Origin: Phycisphaerales bacterium
GTDB taxonomy: Bacteria; Planctomycetota; Phycisphaerae; Phycisphaerales; SM1A02
DNA length: 64,000 nucleotides
Reading direction: 5' to 3'
Assembly: GCA_022447205.1 (NCBI GenBank)
Contig: JAKVBQ010000011.1
Location: 19,234 to 83,233 of the forward strand
Numbering within the stretch: position 1 is the stretch's first letter; each line of letters begins with the position of its first letter. The translations under genes and the position numbers were made by a program. Below are positions 17,622 through 26,180 of the stretch, in pieces. The notes below the pieces were generated by a model that was not told the DNA's origin, made no database searches, and saw nothing but the letters and a program-made list of their open reading frames with translations.

Positions 17622-18359
17622 ATGGAAAACACTTCACTCAGCGAACTCCTGCGGGAATGGCCCCATGAACCCGGTCGCCTGAACGTCCGAATTGTCGAGG
17701 CGGACGACGGCAGGCCCCTGGTCCAGGTTCGCGTCGAGCTCGGGGTGCTCCAGCTCGAGCGACACGGCCGACCCGACGGATTGCGGCCGGATGGCTGCGA
17801 ATCCCTGTTTCATAGGGTTCTCGAACAGGCCCTCGGGCAGGGTCCGGACGAGGTTTCCGCTGATCCCGGAACCTGTGCCGCCCTGAGGCACGAGGCCGGA
17901 CTCTACTCTTATCGGAGCGCGGTTCTTTCCATCCTCGACGACTACGCGGGTGTGCTCGAGGACACGAATCGGAACCTCGAGGTCGCGGTGTTCATCGTCC
18001 GGCACGCGGCGAGCGATGAGGATCGGGCGATGGCGGGTCGATCCATTCCGAACCTGCTGATGATGCGGGCGCGTGCGTCGTCGACACTCGCACTCCGGTC
18101 CGGCGACATGAAGTCCGCGCGGGCGGCGATCGAATCGGGTCTTCACGATCTCGAGGAGGCCTGCCGTTCCCGGGGAACCGGCGCATCCTTCGAATCGATG
18201 CCCGAGGTGAAGGTGCTGCGTGGCATGCGGGAGATGCTCGTTCCCAAGTTGCCCTCGAGTCAGCGTCTTGAACTCGAGGCACGCCTGAAGGAAGCGCTGG
18301 CGGTGGAGAACTTCGAGCTTGCCGCGATCCTGAGGAACGAACTTCGACTCATGAGTTGA
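17622..18359 (+). CDS. UvrB/UvrC-motif protein, otherwise unknown
   Basis: The 245-residue protein is mainly helical. The last 30 residues (ELEARLKEALAVENFELAAILRNELRLMS) match the UVR motif, a helical hairpin that mediates UvrB-UvrC contact and is also found in McsA-type adaptors. The N-terminal part (NVRIVEADDGRPLVQVRVELGVLQLERHGRPDG) looks like a beta-rich domain of the kind seen in planctomycete UVR proteins. There are no zinc-binding cysteine pairs, so it is not McsA. It is divergent from the sigma factor gene. The start ATG 17622 is the best-placed but has no strong ribosome site. Confidence 0.8.
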   Translation: MENTSLSELLREWPHEPGRLNVRIVEADDGRPLVQVRVELGVLQLERHGRPDGLRPDGCESLFHRVLEQALGQGPDEVSADPGTCAALRHEAGLYSYRSAVLSILDDYAGVLEDTNRNLEVAVFIVRHAASDEDRAMAGRSIPNLLMMRARASSTLALRSGDMKSARAAIESGLHDLEEACRSRGTGASFESMPEVKVLRGMREMLVPKLPSSQRLELEARLKEALAVENFELAAILRNELRLMS

Positions 18360-18383
18360 AACTCACCGCCCCCTTTGGTGCGT

Positions 18384-20849
18384 TCAACCCTGCCTTTGCC
18401 TCGCGTGAAGCGCCTCGAACTCGGACTTGAAACGCGGGCCACCCAGTTCGGGGTCGATCAGTCGAAGCCGTTCGATGCGGGGATTGATCCGATCAAGCGA
18501 CCGGCCGACCTGTTCGAGGATCAGCAGCTGTCTCAATTGTGCCTCCCACCATGTCGATGCGGGCACGAGGATGCCCGGTTGCCCCCGTCCGAGCGAGCGG
18601 TAGATCCTCATCGCGTCGGCCAGGAACTCCTCCTTTTCGAGCCTCCACAGCACGTTGGCCCTGCCCACCAGGACTTCAAGGGTGCCCGGATGTTCCTCCT
18701 CGAGGTTGTTCCAGGCGTCGAGTGCGCTCTCCAGGCGGCCGCCTTCGGCCAGGATGCGTGCGATCGAGAGGCGGTCGAGGATCCTCGGACTCGGTGGCGT
18801 TCCCGACTCGAATGCGAAGGCGAACGGTCTCAGGTCCGTTCTGCCGATGCGGTTCGCTTCTGCGTGGTCCCCGCGTTCCCGGGCGCGTTCGATCTCCTCG
18901 AGCCTGGTGAGTGCGGATTCCAGGAGCATGTCCCGTCCCGCCGTTCCATTGATGCGAAGGGCTTCGATGAGATCCGGGGCGAGCTCCATCGCCGTCTGGT
19001 TCTCGAGCCTGGAGTCCATCCGCATCCGGTGTCTCATGATCAATGCCTGGATCCTCGTCTCGTCGTCGAGCAGTTCGTCATCCGCGATCGACTGGATCCT
19101 CCGCACATCATCCTGGTCGGTGTTTCCCGTGCTCATCCGGGTCCGGGCCGACTCGAGTGAACTGATGGCACCGGCGTGGTGAAGACCGGGATGGGCGGAA
19201 CCGAACCTCACCGTCAGCGAACGATGGTTGCTTGCGATCTCACGGTGCGTCTTTCGAGCGGTGGCTTCATCGATCTCCTTCGCCATGAGCATCTCGTGAT
19301 TGATCCGCGCACGATTCGCGATGACCCTCGCGGATGTCGTGGGGGACTCGCTCCTGATCGATTCCAGAATCGCGACGGCTTCCTCGCGCCTGATGTTCGA
19401 CGCCAGGTGCTCCGCGAGCCTCACCAACCGCAGCAGGCGTCGTTCTTCCAGTTCGCCCGAGTTCGAGCTCGCCTCACCACACCGTCGAAGCGCTCTTTCG
19501 AAGCTGGTCGCGATCCACGGTTGGCCAAGGTCGATCACCGGCTCCAGGAGATCCGCGACCATGCCGGGATCGGCATCCGGTGCGTCGGGATGGGTCAGGT
19601 AGAGTGCTTCAAGGGCTCGTGCCGTGGCGAGTCGGTCCCCATCCGCCATGGCAAGGCGTCCCAGCACCGACAGGGCCCTGGGGTGGGCCGGGTCATCTTC
19701 GTCGGCGCTCTCCAGCATCCTTTCCAATCGAGCCCTGCCATCACCGGATGGTGCCCCGGTCTCTCGTGAGACGAGTTCGAGTTCGCCGAGCGCCCACGCC
19801 GCGGCAAGCGGCATGGAGTCCTCACCGAGCCGCTCCGTCAGTGCAGCGAGACGTCTGGCGAGTGCTGGATCATGTGATCGATCATTGCCACCAGACTCGT
19901 CGTCGAGCATCCTGATCCAGAGGTCGCCTCGCTCCTCGCTCCAGCCGGCTTCTTTGCCGAGTTCGAGTTCCAGCGCCCGTTCCCGCAAGTCCGAAAGGAG
20001 CAGCCTTCGATACCGATTCTCATCCAGTTCCATCTGGTGGCGTCGCGCGGCCAGCGATGCCGCGGCCCGTGGCGATTTCAGCACCATCATCGCGCGGATC
20101 CTGTCCTGGTCCTCTTCAATCGACTCGAGGTCCGGTGCCACTGCCTCGAGGGCCGATCGGTCGCCCGATTCGATCGCGGCCAGAAGGAGCCAGCGGTCGA
20201 TGACCGGCTTGATCTCGGCATCTCCCGAATGCGTGCTCTCGAGGCGGGTCAGGATGTCGAGGGCCCTGCCAGCCGCCTGTTCATCGATGCGTGATGCAAG
20301 CACCAGCCCGATCGCTTCGAGCAGTGGTGCCCGCACCTCCGCTTCGAAGCGCAGCCGTTGGGCCAGACGCGCGACTTCGACCGTTGGTCGTTCCTCCGAT
20401 GCCTCGAGTGCCTCGACCGCAGTTCCGGCGGTCGAGGCCGCGAGCATCGCCTCCTCCAGGCCCCGTGCCACGATCAACGGGATCTCCGGGGGGAGGATCG
20501 GGCAGGCGGGATCGGCATTGAGGAGATGGGGAGTCCAGCTGGTGGGATATTCGATTCGCTTCAGGAGCAGGTCCTCCGCCTGATCCGCATGCCAGCTCGC
20601 CCTTCGCGGATCGTCCTCGCCGGCTCGGATCAGACGCTCCCGGAATTCGATCGCTTCGTCGAGGGCGTTCGACCTTCGGACGGGATCCACTGCCTCGTCG
20701 AGAACCACGGTCTCCAGCAGGTCGATCGTCTCGATCATCCTGTCGATCGACGGAGACGTTGTCTCCTGGGGCAGGCTGGTGCTCGCGATGAGCATCAGGC
20801 ATGCGACTGCACACGCCCCCGACCATTGCCTTTTGCGCGGTAGGCCCAT
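18384..20849 (-). CDS. Large secreted helical-repeat (TPR-like) protein of the ExbBD operon
   Basis: This is an 821-residue protein with a signal peptide (CAVACLMLIASTSLPQ, about 12-30). It consists almost entirely of short alpha-helical pairs rich in A, L, E and R, resembling degenerate tetratricopeptide repeats. The clearest is near the C-terminus (ARILAEGGRLESALDAWNNLEEEHPGTLEVLVGRANVLWRLEKEEFLADAMRIYRSLG). No catalytic motif is visible. It is the last gene of the doxX-vWA-exbB-exbD-exbD operon, six bases after the second exbD, with GGAG before ATG 20849. A periplasmic scaffold or tether working with the ExbBD motor is plausible inference. Confidence 0.75.
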   Translation of the reverse strand: MGLPRKRQWSGACAVACLMLIASTSLPQETTSPSIDRMIETIDLLETVVLDEAVDPVRRSNALDEAIEFRERLIRAGEDDPRRASWHADQAEDLLLKRIEYPTSWTPHLLNADPACPILPPEIPLIVARGLEEAMLAASTAGTAVEALEASEERPTVEVARLAQRLRFEAEVRAPLLEAIGLVLASRIDEQAAGRALDILTRLESTHSGDAEIKPVIDRWLLLAAIESGDRSALEAVAPDLESIEEDQDRIRAMMVLKSPRAAASLAARRHQMELDENRYRRLLLSDLRERALELELGKEAGWSEERGDLWIRMLDDESGGNDRSHDPALARRLAALTERLGEDSMPLAAAWALGELELVSRETGAPSGDGRARLERMLESADEDDPAHPRALSVLGRLAMADGDRLATARALEALYLTHPDAPDADPGMVADLLEPVIDLGQPWIATSFERALRRCGEASSNSGELEERRLLRLVRLAEHLASNIRREEAVAILESIRSESPTTSARVIANRARINHEMLMAKEIDEATARKTHREIASNHRSLTVRFGSAHPGLHHAGAISSLESARTRMSTGNTDQDDVRRIQSIADDELLDDETRIQALIMRHRMRMDSRLENQTAMELAPDLIEALRINGTAGRDMLLESALTRLEEIERARERGDHAEANRIGRTDLRPFAFAFESGTPPSPRILDRLSIARILAEGGRLESALDAWNNLEEEHPGTLEVLVGRANVLWRLEKEEFLADAMRIYRSLGRGQPGILVPASTWWEAQLRQLLILEQVGRSLDRINPRIERLRLIDPELGGPRFKSEFEALHARQRQG

Positions 20850-20855
20850 GATCCG

Positions 20856-21314
20856 TCACTCCGGTGGTGCGAAGACCACGCTCCTGAAACCCGAGCGAAC
20901 CGCTGCGTTGAAGGTGCCGACCACGTGTTCCCAGCGGGTCGTCGGTGACGGGACGATCATCACCGGATGGTCCTTCCTGAACAATGCCGCGCCACGGTCC
21001 TCCAGGCTGTTTCTGAGGAACGTCTCGAGTTCGGCGAGATCATTCGGCTGCGGGTAGGGGCCTTCGATCGAGACGAGGGCGGTCTCGCCATCCCGGCCTC
21101 CGGATCGGACGATGATGCGCAGCGGCTCCTCCTCGAGCACGAACGGGTCGGACTCCATGGAGGCACCTCCCCGGTCCGGGAGGTCCAGCCTGAAGACCTG
21201 CTCGCCCAGTGCGAAGTTGGTCGCGACGAGGAAGTAGATGAGCAGCTGGAACACGACATCGATCATCGGTGTGATGTTGAGTCTTGATCGACCTTGTGGG
21301 TGCCGCTTACGCAT
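20856..21314 (-). CDS. ExbD/TolR-family biopolymer transport protein (second copy)
   Basis: The 152-residue protein has one N-terminal transmembrane helix carrying the essential proton-channel aspartate (LNITPMIDVVFQLLIYFLV, D19). A periplasmic beta-rich domain ends with an amphipathic helix and strand. ExbD forms the inner part of the ExbB5-ExbD2 motor, coupling proton flow to work in the periplasm. Its start overlaps the stop of the first exbD by eight bases, consistent with tight coupling and a heteromeric ExbD pair. Confidence 0.88.
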   Translation of the reverse strand: MRKRHPQGRSRLNITPMIDVVFQLLIYFLVATNFALGEQVFRLDLPDRGGASMESDPFVLEEEPLRIIVRSGGRDGETALVSIEGPYPQPNDLAELETFLRNSLEDRGAALFRKDHPVMIVPSPTTRWEHVVGTFNAAVRSGFRSVVFAPPE

Positions 21315-21786
21315 CGGGACTCTCCCGGTCCACGATCACCACGAGGTTCACTCGAGCGGCTTCCGAACGATTCGAGGCACTCGATGCCTGGTTGATCGCA
21401 TCGAAGACCGGATCGATGAAGCGTTGTTCGGTCCTGCGGTCGGCACGCAGGTTGATGCGAAGGTCCGGTTGGACATCGTACAGGCGCGTGAGTTCCTGTC
21501 GGAGTCCCCGGATGCCCTCGGCTCCCAGCGGGAAGTCGGTCGAATTGAGCCGATACCCGGTCGCCGCACCGTCCTCGTCGGGAAGTACGTTCAGAACGCT
21601 TCGAGATTCCTCCGGGGGAGGTGCGCTGGCCGAAGGCACCGGTTTCGGGAGTTCCATCTCCACACTCTCGATCTCGCTGATCTGCGACACCAGCACGAAG
21701 AACACGACCAGGAGGAAGGTCATGTCGATCATCGGCGTGAGATCCGCTTCGATCCTCGCCATGCCTCGGCGATGGAGCCGGCTCAC
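21307..21786 (-). CDS. ExbD/TolR-family biopolymer transport protein (first copy)
   Basis: A 159-residue protein has a short cytoplasmic tail, a transmembrane helix with the conserved aspartate (DLTPMIDMTFLLVVFFVL, D21) and a periplasmic domain with a proline/alanine linker (PKPVPSASAPPPEES). It overlaps exbB by four bases and the next exbD by eight. Two adjacent exbD genes after one exbB is a common planctomycete arrangement and suggests a heterodimer in the motor. Confidence 0.88.
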   Translation of the reverse strand: MSRLHRRGMARIEADLTPMIDMTFLLVVFFVLVSQISEIESVEMELPKPVPSASAPPPEESRSVLNVLPDEDGAATGYRLNSTDFPLGAEGIRGLRQELTRLYDVQPDLRINLRADRRTEQRFIDPVFDAINQASSASNRSEAARVNLVVIVDRESPDA

Positions 21787-22631
21787 TCCGTTCGCTCCTC
21801 ACCGGCGTCGGACCCTCCGGACGGCTTGAACCGCTCCAGGAGTTCCACCGTCGTGGATTCCGCTTCGCTGTTGAGGGCGTCCACTCGATTCCGGATGAAC
21901 GCATATCCGGCCAGCGCAGGAATCGCGACCAGGAGTCCCCAGAACGTGGTGACGAGTGCGGTGCCGATCCCGCCTGCCAGCGCGACCGGATCCGCATTGC
22001 CGCCACTCGCGACGATCGACTGGAACGCAACGATCATGCCGTAGACGGTTCCGAACAATCCGATCATCGGGGCGACCTGTCCAAGCACGTTCAGCGGCTC
22101 GATCCTCCGGAACCTGTCGGTCGCGGTCTCGATCGCCACCTGTTCGGTGCGTGCGACCATCGCGGCGAAGCCCTGCGGAGCCTCCCTCAGTGCAGCCTGG
22201 ATCATCAGACCGAAGTCGGAATCATCGTCACGGCTCAGGACCATCGCTTCCTTCCAGGAGCCGCGCTTCAGCAGGGACCTGACCTTGTCGACCTGTGATC
22301 GGGGAAGGATCGTCTGCCTGGAGTTGAGTGTCGCGAGATTCAGGGCCAGTCCGAAGCCGGTGACCGAGAGGAGCAGGAGGATCCAGATCAGGATCGTTCC
22401 GAACCACTCGATCCTCAGGACGCCGTCCGGACCCGCACTCCTTGAAGCGAAGAACATGCCCACGAAACCGGTCGATTCGACCGAGCTTCCTGCTCCGGTT
22501 GCCGCGTGTGCGAGACCGGTCGCCGCAAGTGCGGTGAATGCGGCGGACGCGATGATGATGCGACCATGACGATGTCGACTCTTCGGCTGCATGGATCTGT
22601 GGTCCGGATTGATGCGGGTTTTGACGGTCAT
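21783..22631 (-). CDS. exbB: MotA/TolQ/ExbB-family proton channel protein
   Basis: The 282-residue protein begins with a basic region and signal-like helix (IIIASAAFTALAATGLAHA). A first membrane helix lies near 75-100 (TILIWILLLLSVTGFGLALNL). A large cytoplasmic loop follows, then the paired helices of the family, including PLNVLGQVAPMIGLFGTVYGMIVAFQ and GIGTALVTTFWGLLVAIPALAGY, with the conserved threonines facing the channel. It is the stator of an ExbBD-type proton-driven motor. I take ATG 22631 with AAGGGA upstream. An internal start at 22592 is possible. It lies between the vWA gene and two exbD genes. Confidence 0.9.
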   Translation of the reverse strand: MTVKTRINPDHRSMQPKSRHRHGRIIIASAAFTALAATGLAHAATGAGSSVESTGFVGMFFASRSAGPDGVLRIEWFGTILIWILLLLSVTGFGLALNLATLNSRQTILPRSQVDKVRSLLKRGSWKEAMVLSRDDDSDFGLMIQAALREAPQGFAAMVARTEQVAIETATDRFRRIEPLNVLGQVAPMIGLFGTVYGMIVAFQSIVASGGNADPVALAGGIGTALVTTFWGLLVAIPALAGYAFIRNRVDALNSEAESTTVELLERFKPSGGSDAGEERTE

Positions 22632-22659
22632 GATGCGGATCCCTTGTTCGAGTCTATCC

Positions 22660-23643
22660 TCATTCCGGCCTGCCCAGAGGGTTCAGTCCCAGCTCGGTGC
22701 GTCCGAGGAACCTGTAGCCGTCATCCGAGCCGTGTTCCGACACGATGCTCCGAAGTGCATCCAGGGGATCGGGATCGAGGAACTGGATGCAGTTGATGAT
22801 CGTCCTGCGTCTGCCCGTCGATGGATCCTCCGGATTCAACTCATCCAGTTCAGCCATCAGGTCTTCCAGATCGACCGCGTAGATGCCCGATCCCGTCACG
22901 TTGCTGCTCAGCAGGAAGATCACCTCGGGTTCGAGTGCCAGTGCCTCGGTCAGGGCGGACATCGGATTGCTGCGGCCGGTTGGAACGACGGTGGGGGGAG
23001 CATTGGGTTCCCCCCTGATCCAGCGGAGGGTCTTCTCGACATGCTCCCGGGTCGCGGAGTTCAGCCGACCTCGTGGTGGAGCAGGCAGTGCTTCGTCCCT
23101 TTGGAAGAAGATCACCGAGTAGCTCTGAGCCGGTGAGAGTTTTTCGAGGCTTCGCTGGAGCTCGTCGATGACGAAGGGGAAGACGCCGATCATCGAACCG
23201 GATGCATCGACGACGAATGCGATCCGACGCGCCGCCCCGGCTCCGAGCCCCGCGAATTCAACCCTGCCGAGCGAGATCAGGGACCCGCCTCCGATCCCGC
23301 CACCCAGGCGACCCGCCTCTCCGGGGAGGGCGAGGCCGCCCGACGGCGCCATCGCCTCGAGGCTTCGGATCTCCTGCGCAAGTTCGACCGGCACGTCTTC
23401 CTCGGTCTCCTCGAGGGTGATCATCGGGATGGCATCGGCCGCCGTTTCCGGAATCTCGGCCCTGACCACCGGGGTGGTCTTCTCCTCTCGCACGTTGTTG
23501 AGGTTCCAGGTCAGGAGGATGACCGCGCCGATGATCAGCAGGTGGACGAGAACCGATCCGATCCAGGGAACGCCCCGTTTCGACAGGTTCCGGTCTGCCG
23601 GATGTCTTCCAGCAGGTGATGCCCGCTTGTTGGATGGGCTCAT
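22660..23643 (-). CDS. vWA-domain protein with a TonB-like N-terminal membrane anchor
   Basis: This 327-residue protein has a basic cytoplasmic tail, one transmembrane helix (about 26-47) and an acidic/proline linker. A glycine-rich hinge (about 108-125) is followed by a von Willebrand A domain (about 140-310) with the DxSxS metal site at D146/S148/S150. The second metal aspartate position appears to be S (LLSSN), so the site may be incomplete. The membrane helix carries S30-x3-H34 inside WIGSVLVHLLIIGAVILL, the SxxxH pattern by which TonB engages ExbB/ExbD. It sits immediately upstream of exbB and two exbD genes. I infer that the periplasmic vWA domain is the effector moved by the motor in place of TonB. 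Confidence 0.82.
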   Translation of the reverse strand: MSPSNKRASPAGRHPADRNLSKRGVPWIGSVLVHLLIIGAVILLTWNLNNVREEKTTPVVRAEIPETAADAIPMITLEETEEDVPVELAQEIRSLEAMAPSGGLALPGEAGRLGGGIGGGSLISLGRVEFAGLGAGAARRIAFVVDASGSMIGVFPFVIDELQRSLEKLSPAQSYSVIFFQRDEALPAPPRGRLNSATREHVEKTLRWIRGEPNAPPTVVPTGRSNPMSALTEALALEPEVIFLLSSNVTGSGIYAVDLEDLMAELDELNPEDPSTGRRRTIINCIQFLDPDPLDALRSIVSEHGSDDGYRFLGRTELGLNPLGRPE

Positions 23644-23731
23644 CTGGAGTCGCCTCTCACCGATTCCGAAGTCATGCGTGGTGGAACGGACCGTTGCTGC
23701 CAGGACGACCGGATCCGGGTCCTGAGCGGAC

Positions 23732-24364
23732 TCATTCCTCCTCGAACTCCTCGTCCTCGTGATAGGCCTTCGACTTCGATGGCCCTCCGAAGATCATGCG
23801 GTCGAGGCTGATGCCTCCACCACCGCAGACGAGGATGCCGAGCGCCACGATGAAGAATCCGAGGTGGAACGTGACCTGGTTGAAGTCAGCCATCGGGAGT
23901 TTGGTGAACGCCGTCAAGGAGGTGGAGACCAGCGGCCAGGAGGTCAACGTGAAGCCGGCACCGAGCACCACGCAGAGGCCGAAGCCCCACAGCCTGGAGA
24001 GCAGGCCGGGGAGGAGCAGTGCTCCGCCCACGAGCTGGGTGAGCGCTCCGATCCATGCCAGGAGCAGCGGGCTGTTCCAGCCCGCATCTTCCATGGCCAG
24101 CGCGGATCGACACAGGGCTCGTGCACGGTAGGTCCCGTCCTCCTGCGTCTCGCCCGATCGGACGTTCGTGCTGGTGGTGTCCGTCTCGATGAGTATCGGC
24201 CGGGACTCCGGCGATTGTTCGAGGCGACGAATCCTGACGGCATCCTCGCCGCTGAACTCGACCATCCTGAGGTCCTGGATGCCTGCAATGACAAAGACCA
24301 GGAACAGCACGATCCTGACCAGCAGCAGGTATGGAGTGAGCGCGATCGGTGCGCGTGCGGCCAT
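23732..24364 (-). CDS. DoxX-like membrane protein
   Basis: This is a 210-residue integral membrane protein with four predicted helices (about 12-30, 102-122, 125-143, 165-188). The final motif GGGGISLDRMIFG resembles the C-terminal signature of the DoxX family. An extracytoplasmic loop of about 65 residues between helices 1 and 2 is longer than in typical DoxX. GGAG precedes ATG 24364. It begins the six-gene minus-strand operon. Function in this setting is unknown. DoxX proteins are linked to redox and sulfur metabolism in some bacteria. Confidence 0.72.
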   Translation of the reverse strand: MAARAPIALTPYLLLVRIVLFLVFVIAGIQDLRMVEFSGEDAVRIRRLEQSPESRPILIETDTTSTNVRSGETQEDGTYRARALCRSALAMEDAGWNSPLLLAWIGALTQLVGGALLLPGLLSRLWGFGLCVVLGAGFTLTSWPLVSTSLTAFTKLPMADFNQVTFHLGFFIVALGILVCGGGGISLDRMIFGGPSKSKAYHEDEEFEEE

Positions 24365-24510
24365 GCAGTGACTCCGTGAGGCGGGTGATGGTTCCCTGAC
24401 CGTCTTCCTGGGGCATTCTATCCATCAAGGGGAGGGAGTTGCACCCATCACATATCGGTCTTCTCGTGTTTCCGGGGGAGAAGTGGTCAGGATTCCGATT
24501 ACCGGGCCGC

Positions 24511-24539
24511 TTGTCTACCGCTTCTGCGGGTCGTAGCAT
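24511..24539 (+). promoter_or_regulatory. Promoter of tRNA-Leu
   Basis: TTGTCT (24511-24516) and TAGCAT (24534-24539) are separated by 17 bases. The expected start near 24546 is about five bases before the tRNA 5' end. Confidence 0.65.
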
Positions 24540-24550
24540 CCCGGAAGTCC

Positions 24551-24635
24551 GCGGGCGTGGCGGAATTGGTAGACGCGCGGGATTTAGGTTCCCGTGGGGG
24601 CCAACCCCGTGCAGGTTCAAGTCCTGTCGCCCGCA
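24551..24635 (+). tRNA. tRNA-Leu (anticodon UAG)
   Basis: The sequence folds with a perfect seven-base acceptor stem GCGGGCG/CGCCCGC and discriminator A. The anticodon loop TTTAGGT gives anticodon TAG, and the variable arm is long, typical of class II leucine tRNA (GTGGGGGCCAACCCC). The T-loop is GTTCAAGTC. CCA is not encoded. The DAHP synthase gene follows 27 bases later, so the two may be cotranscribed. Confidence 0.95.
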
Positions 24636-24661
24636 ATCTTCCACCCGGTCGATCAGCCGGG

Positions 24662-26101
24662 ATGTTGGAGCATGTCGTGGATCCAGATGCAGCATCACAA
24701 GCCTCCGCCGGTCCATCTCCGTCAGGAGTCGGGCCCTCCGCATGGAGCCCGGAGTCCTGGAGGGATCGCCCCGCGCTGCAGCAGCCCCGATACGAGGATC
24801 CCGAGGAGGTCCGTTCGGTCGTCGCACAGCTCAAGGCGCTGCCGCCCCTGGTCACCAGCTGGGAGATCGAATCCCTGAGGGGGCAGCTTGCGGAAGCGGC
24901 TCGCGGCAATCGGTTCCTCCTCCAGGGTGGTGACTGTGCGGAGCGGTTCGACGAATGCACGCCCGATCGCATCACCTCGAAGCTGAAGATCCTGCTCCAG
25001 ATGAGTCTGGTCCTCGTGCATGGTGGTGGCCGTCGAGTGATCCGGGTGGGGCGGTTCGCCGGACAATACGCGAAGCCCCGTTCAGCGGACATGGAGACGC
25101 GGGACGGTGTCGAGCTTCCTTCCTATCGAGGCGACAACGTCAACCTGTCGAGCTTCGATGCGGAGGCCCGACGACCCGATCCGGCGAGGCTCATTCGAGG
25201 GCACACCTGTTCGGCGATGTCACTGAACTTCATCAGGGCGCTCATCGACGGCGGGTTCGCCGACCTGCACCACCCCGAGTACTGGGATCTCGGCTTCGTC
25301 GAGCATTCCCCGCTTCGTGCCGAGTACGAACGCATGGCGGAATCGATCGGCGAGTCCCTTCGGTTCATGGAATCGGTCGCCGACGCGACGGTCGGGCAGA
25401 TCAATCGAGTCGATTTCTTCACGAGCCACGAGGCGCTCGTCCTGCTCTACGAATCCGCGATGACCCGCTCCGTGCCGCATCGTGAGGGATACTGGAACCT
25501 CTCGACGCACATGCCCTGGGTCGGCGTGCGGACCGGTGATCCCGATGGTGCACACGTGGAATACCTGCGGGGGATCCGCAACCCCATCGGTGTGAAGGTC
25601 GGTCCCTCGACCGACACGCAATCACTGCTCAAGGTGCTCGACCTGCTCGATCCCGACGACGAGCCCGGTCGCATCAATCTCATCCACCGGTTCGGGGCGC
25701 ACGAGATCGGACGCGGCCTGCGGCCGGTCCTCGAGGCGGTCAAGGCGACTGGGCGGACTGTTCTGTTCTGCTGCGACCCGATGCACGGCAACACGGAGAC
25801 CGTCGTCCCCGGATCCGGTCCCTGGGAGGGGATGAAGGTCAAGACACGGAAGTTCGCCCACATCCTCGCCGAGCTCGAACAGGCGATCGAGATTCACGAG
25901 CGGGTGGGCACCCTGCTTGGTGGCGTTCATTTCGAGCTGACGGGTGATGACGTGACCGAATGCACCGGGGGCGCCCGCGGCCTCACCGACGAGGATCTCG
26001 CCCGTTCCTACCGCACCCATGTCGACCCGCGCCTCAACTACGAGCAGGCCCTCGAGATGGCGATGTTGATCGCCAAACGCATGGGTCGCGGTCCTCGATA
26101 G
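24662..26101 (+). CDS. 3-deoxy-7-phosphoheptulonate synthase, class II (plant/mycobacterial type)
   Basis: This is the first enzyme of the shikimate pathway, condensing phosphoenolpyruvate with erythrose 4-phosphate. The sequence carries class II hallmarks: LPPLVTSWEIESLR, FLLQGGDCAERF, VIRVGRFAGQYAKPRSAD, YRGDNVN, FFTSHEALVLLYE, THMPWVGVRTG, HRFGAHEIG, CCDPMHGNTE, HFELTGDDVTECTGGA and DPRLNYEQALE. Catalytic Mn2+ ligands (C in GGDCAE, H, E, D) are present. It starts just after tRNA-Leu. ATG 24662 (479 residues) and GTG 24677 (with TTGGAG six bases upstream) are both credible. The N-terminal extension that binds aromatic amino acids in M. tuberculosis AroG looks short. Confidence 0.92.
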   Translation: MLEHVVDPDAASQASAGPSPSGVGPSAWSPESWRDRPALQQPRYEDPEEVRSVVAQLKALPPLVTSWEIESLRGQLAEAARGNRFLLQGGDCAERFDECTPDRITSKLKILLQMSLVLVHGGGRRVIRVGRFAGQYAKPRSADMETRDGVELPSYRGDNVNLSSFDAEARRPDPARLIRGHTCSAMSLNFIRALIDGGFADLHHPEYWDLGFVEHSPLRAEYERMAESIGESLRFMESVADATVGQINRVDFFTSHEALVLLYESAMTRSVPHREGYWNLSTHMPWVGVRTGDPDGAHVEYLRGIRNPIGVKVGPSTDTQSLLKVLDLLDPDDEPGRINLIHRFGAHEIGRGLRPVLEAVKATGRTVLFCCDPMHGNTETVVPGSGPWEGMKVKTRKFAHILAELEQAIEIHERVGTLLGGVHFELTGDDVTECTGGARGLTDEDLARSYRTHVDPRLNYEQALEMAMLIAKRMGRGPR

Positions 26102-26180
26102 GCCCCTTCCGGGCGTTGTGGCCGGATTCACCAGCATCGGGGACCACGTCAGGGATCGTGACGGGTACACTTCCGCTCCC

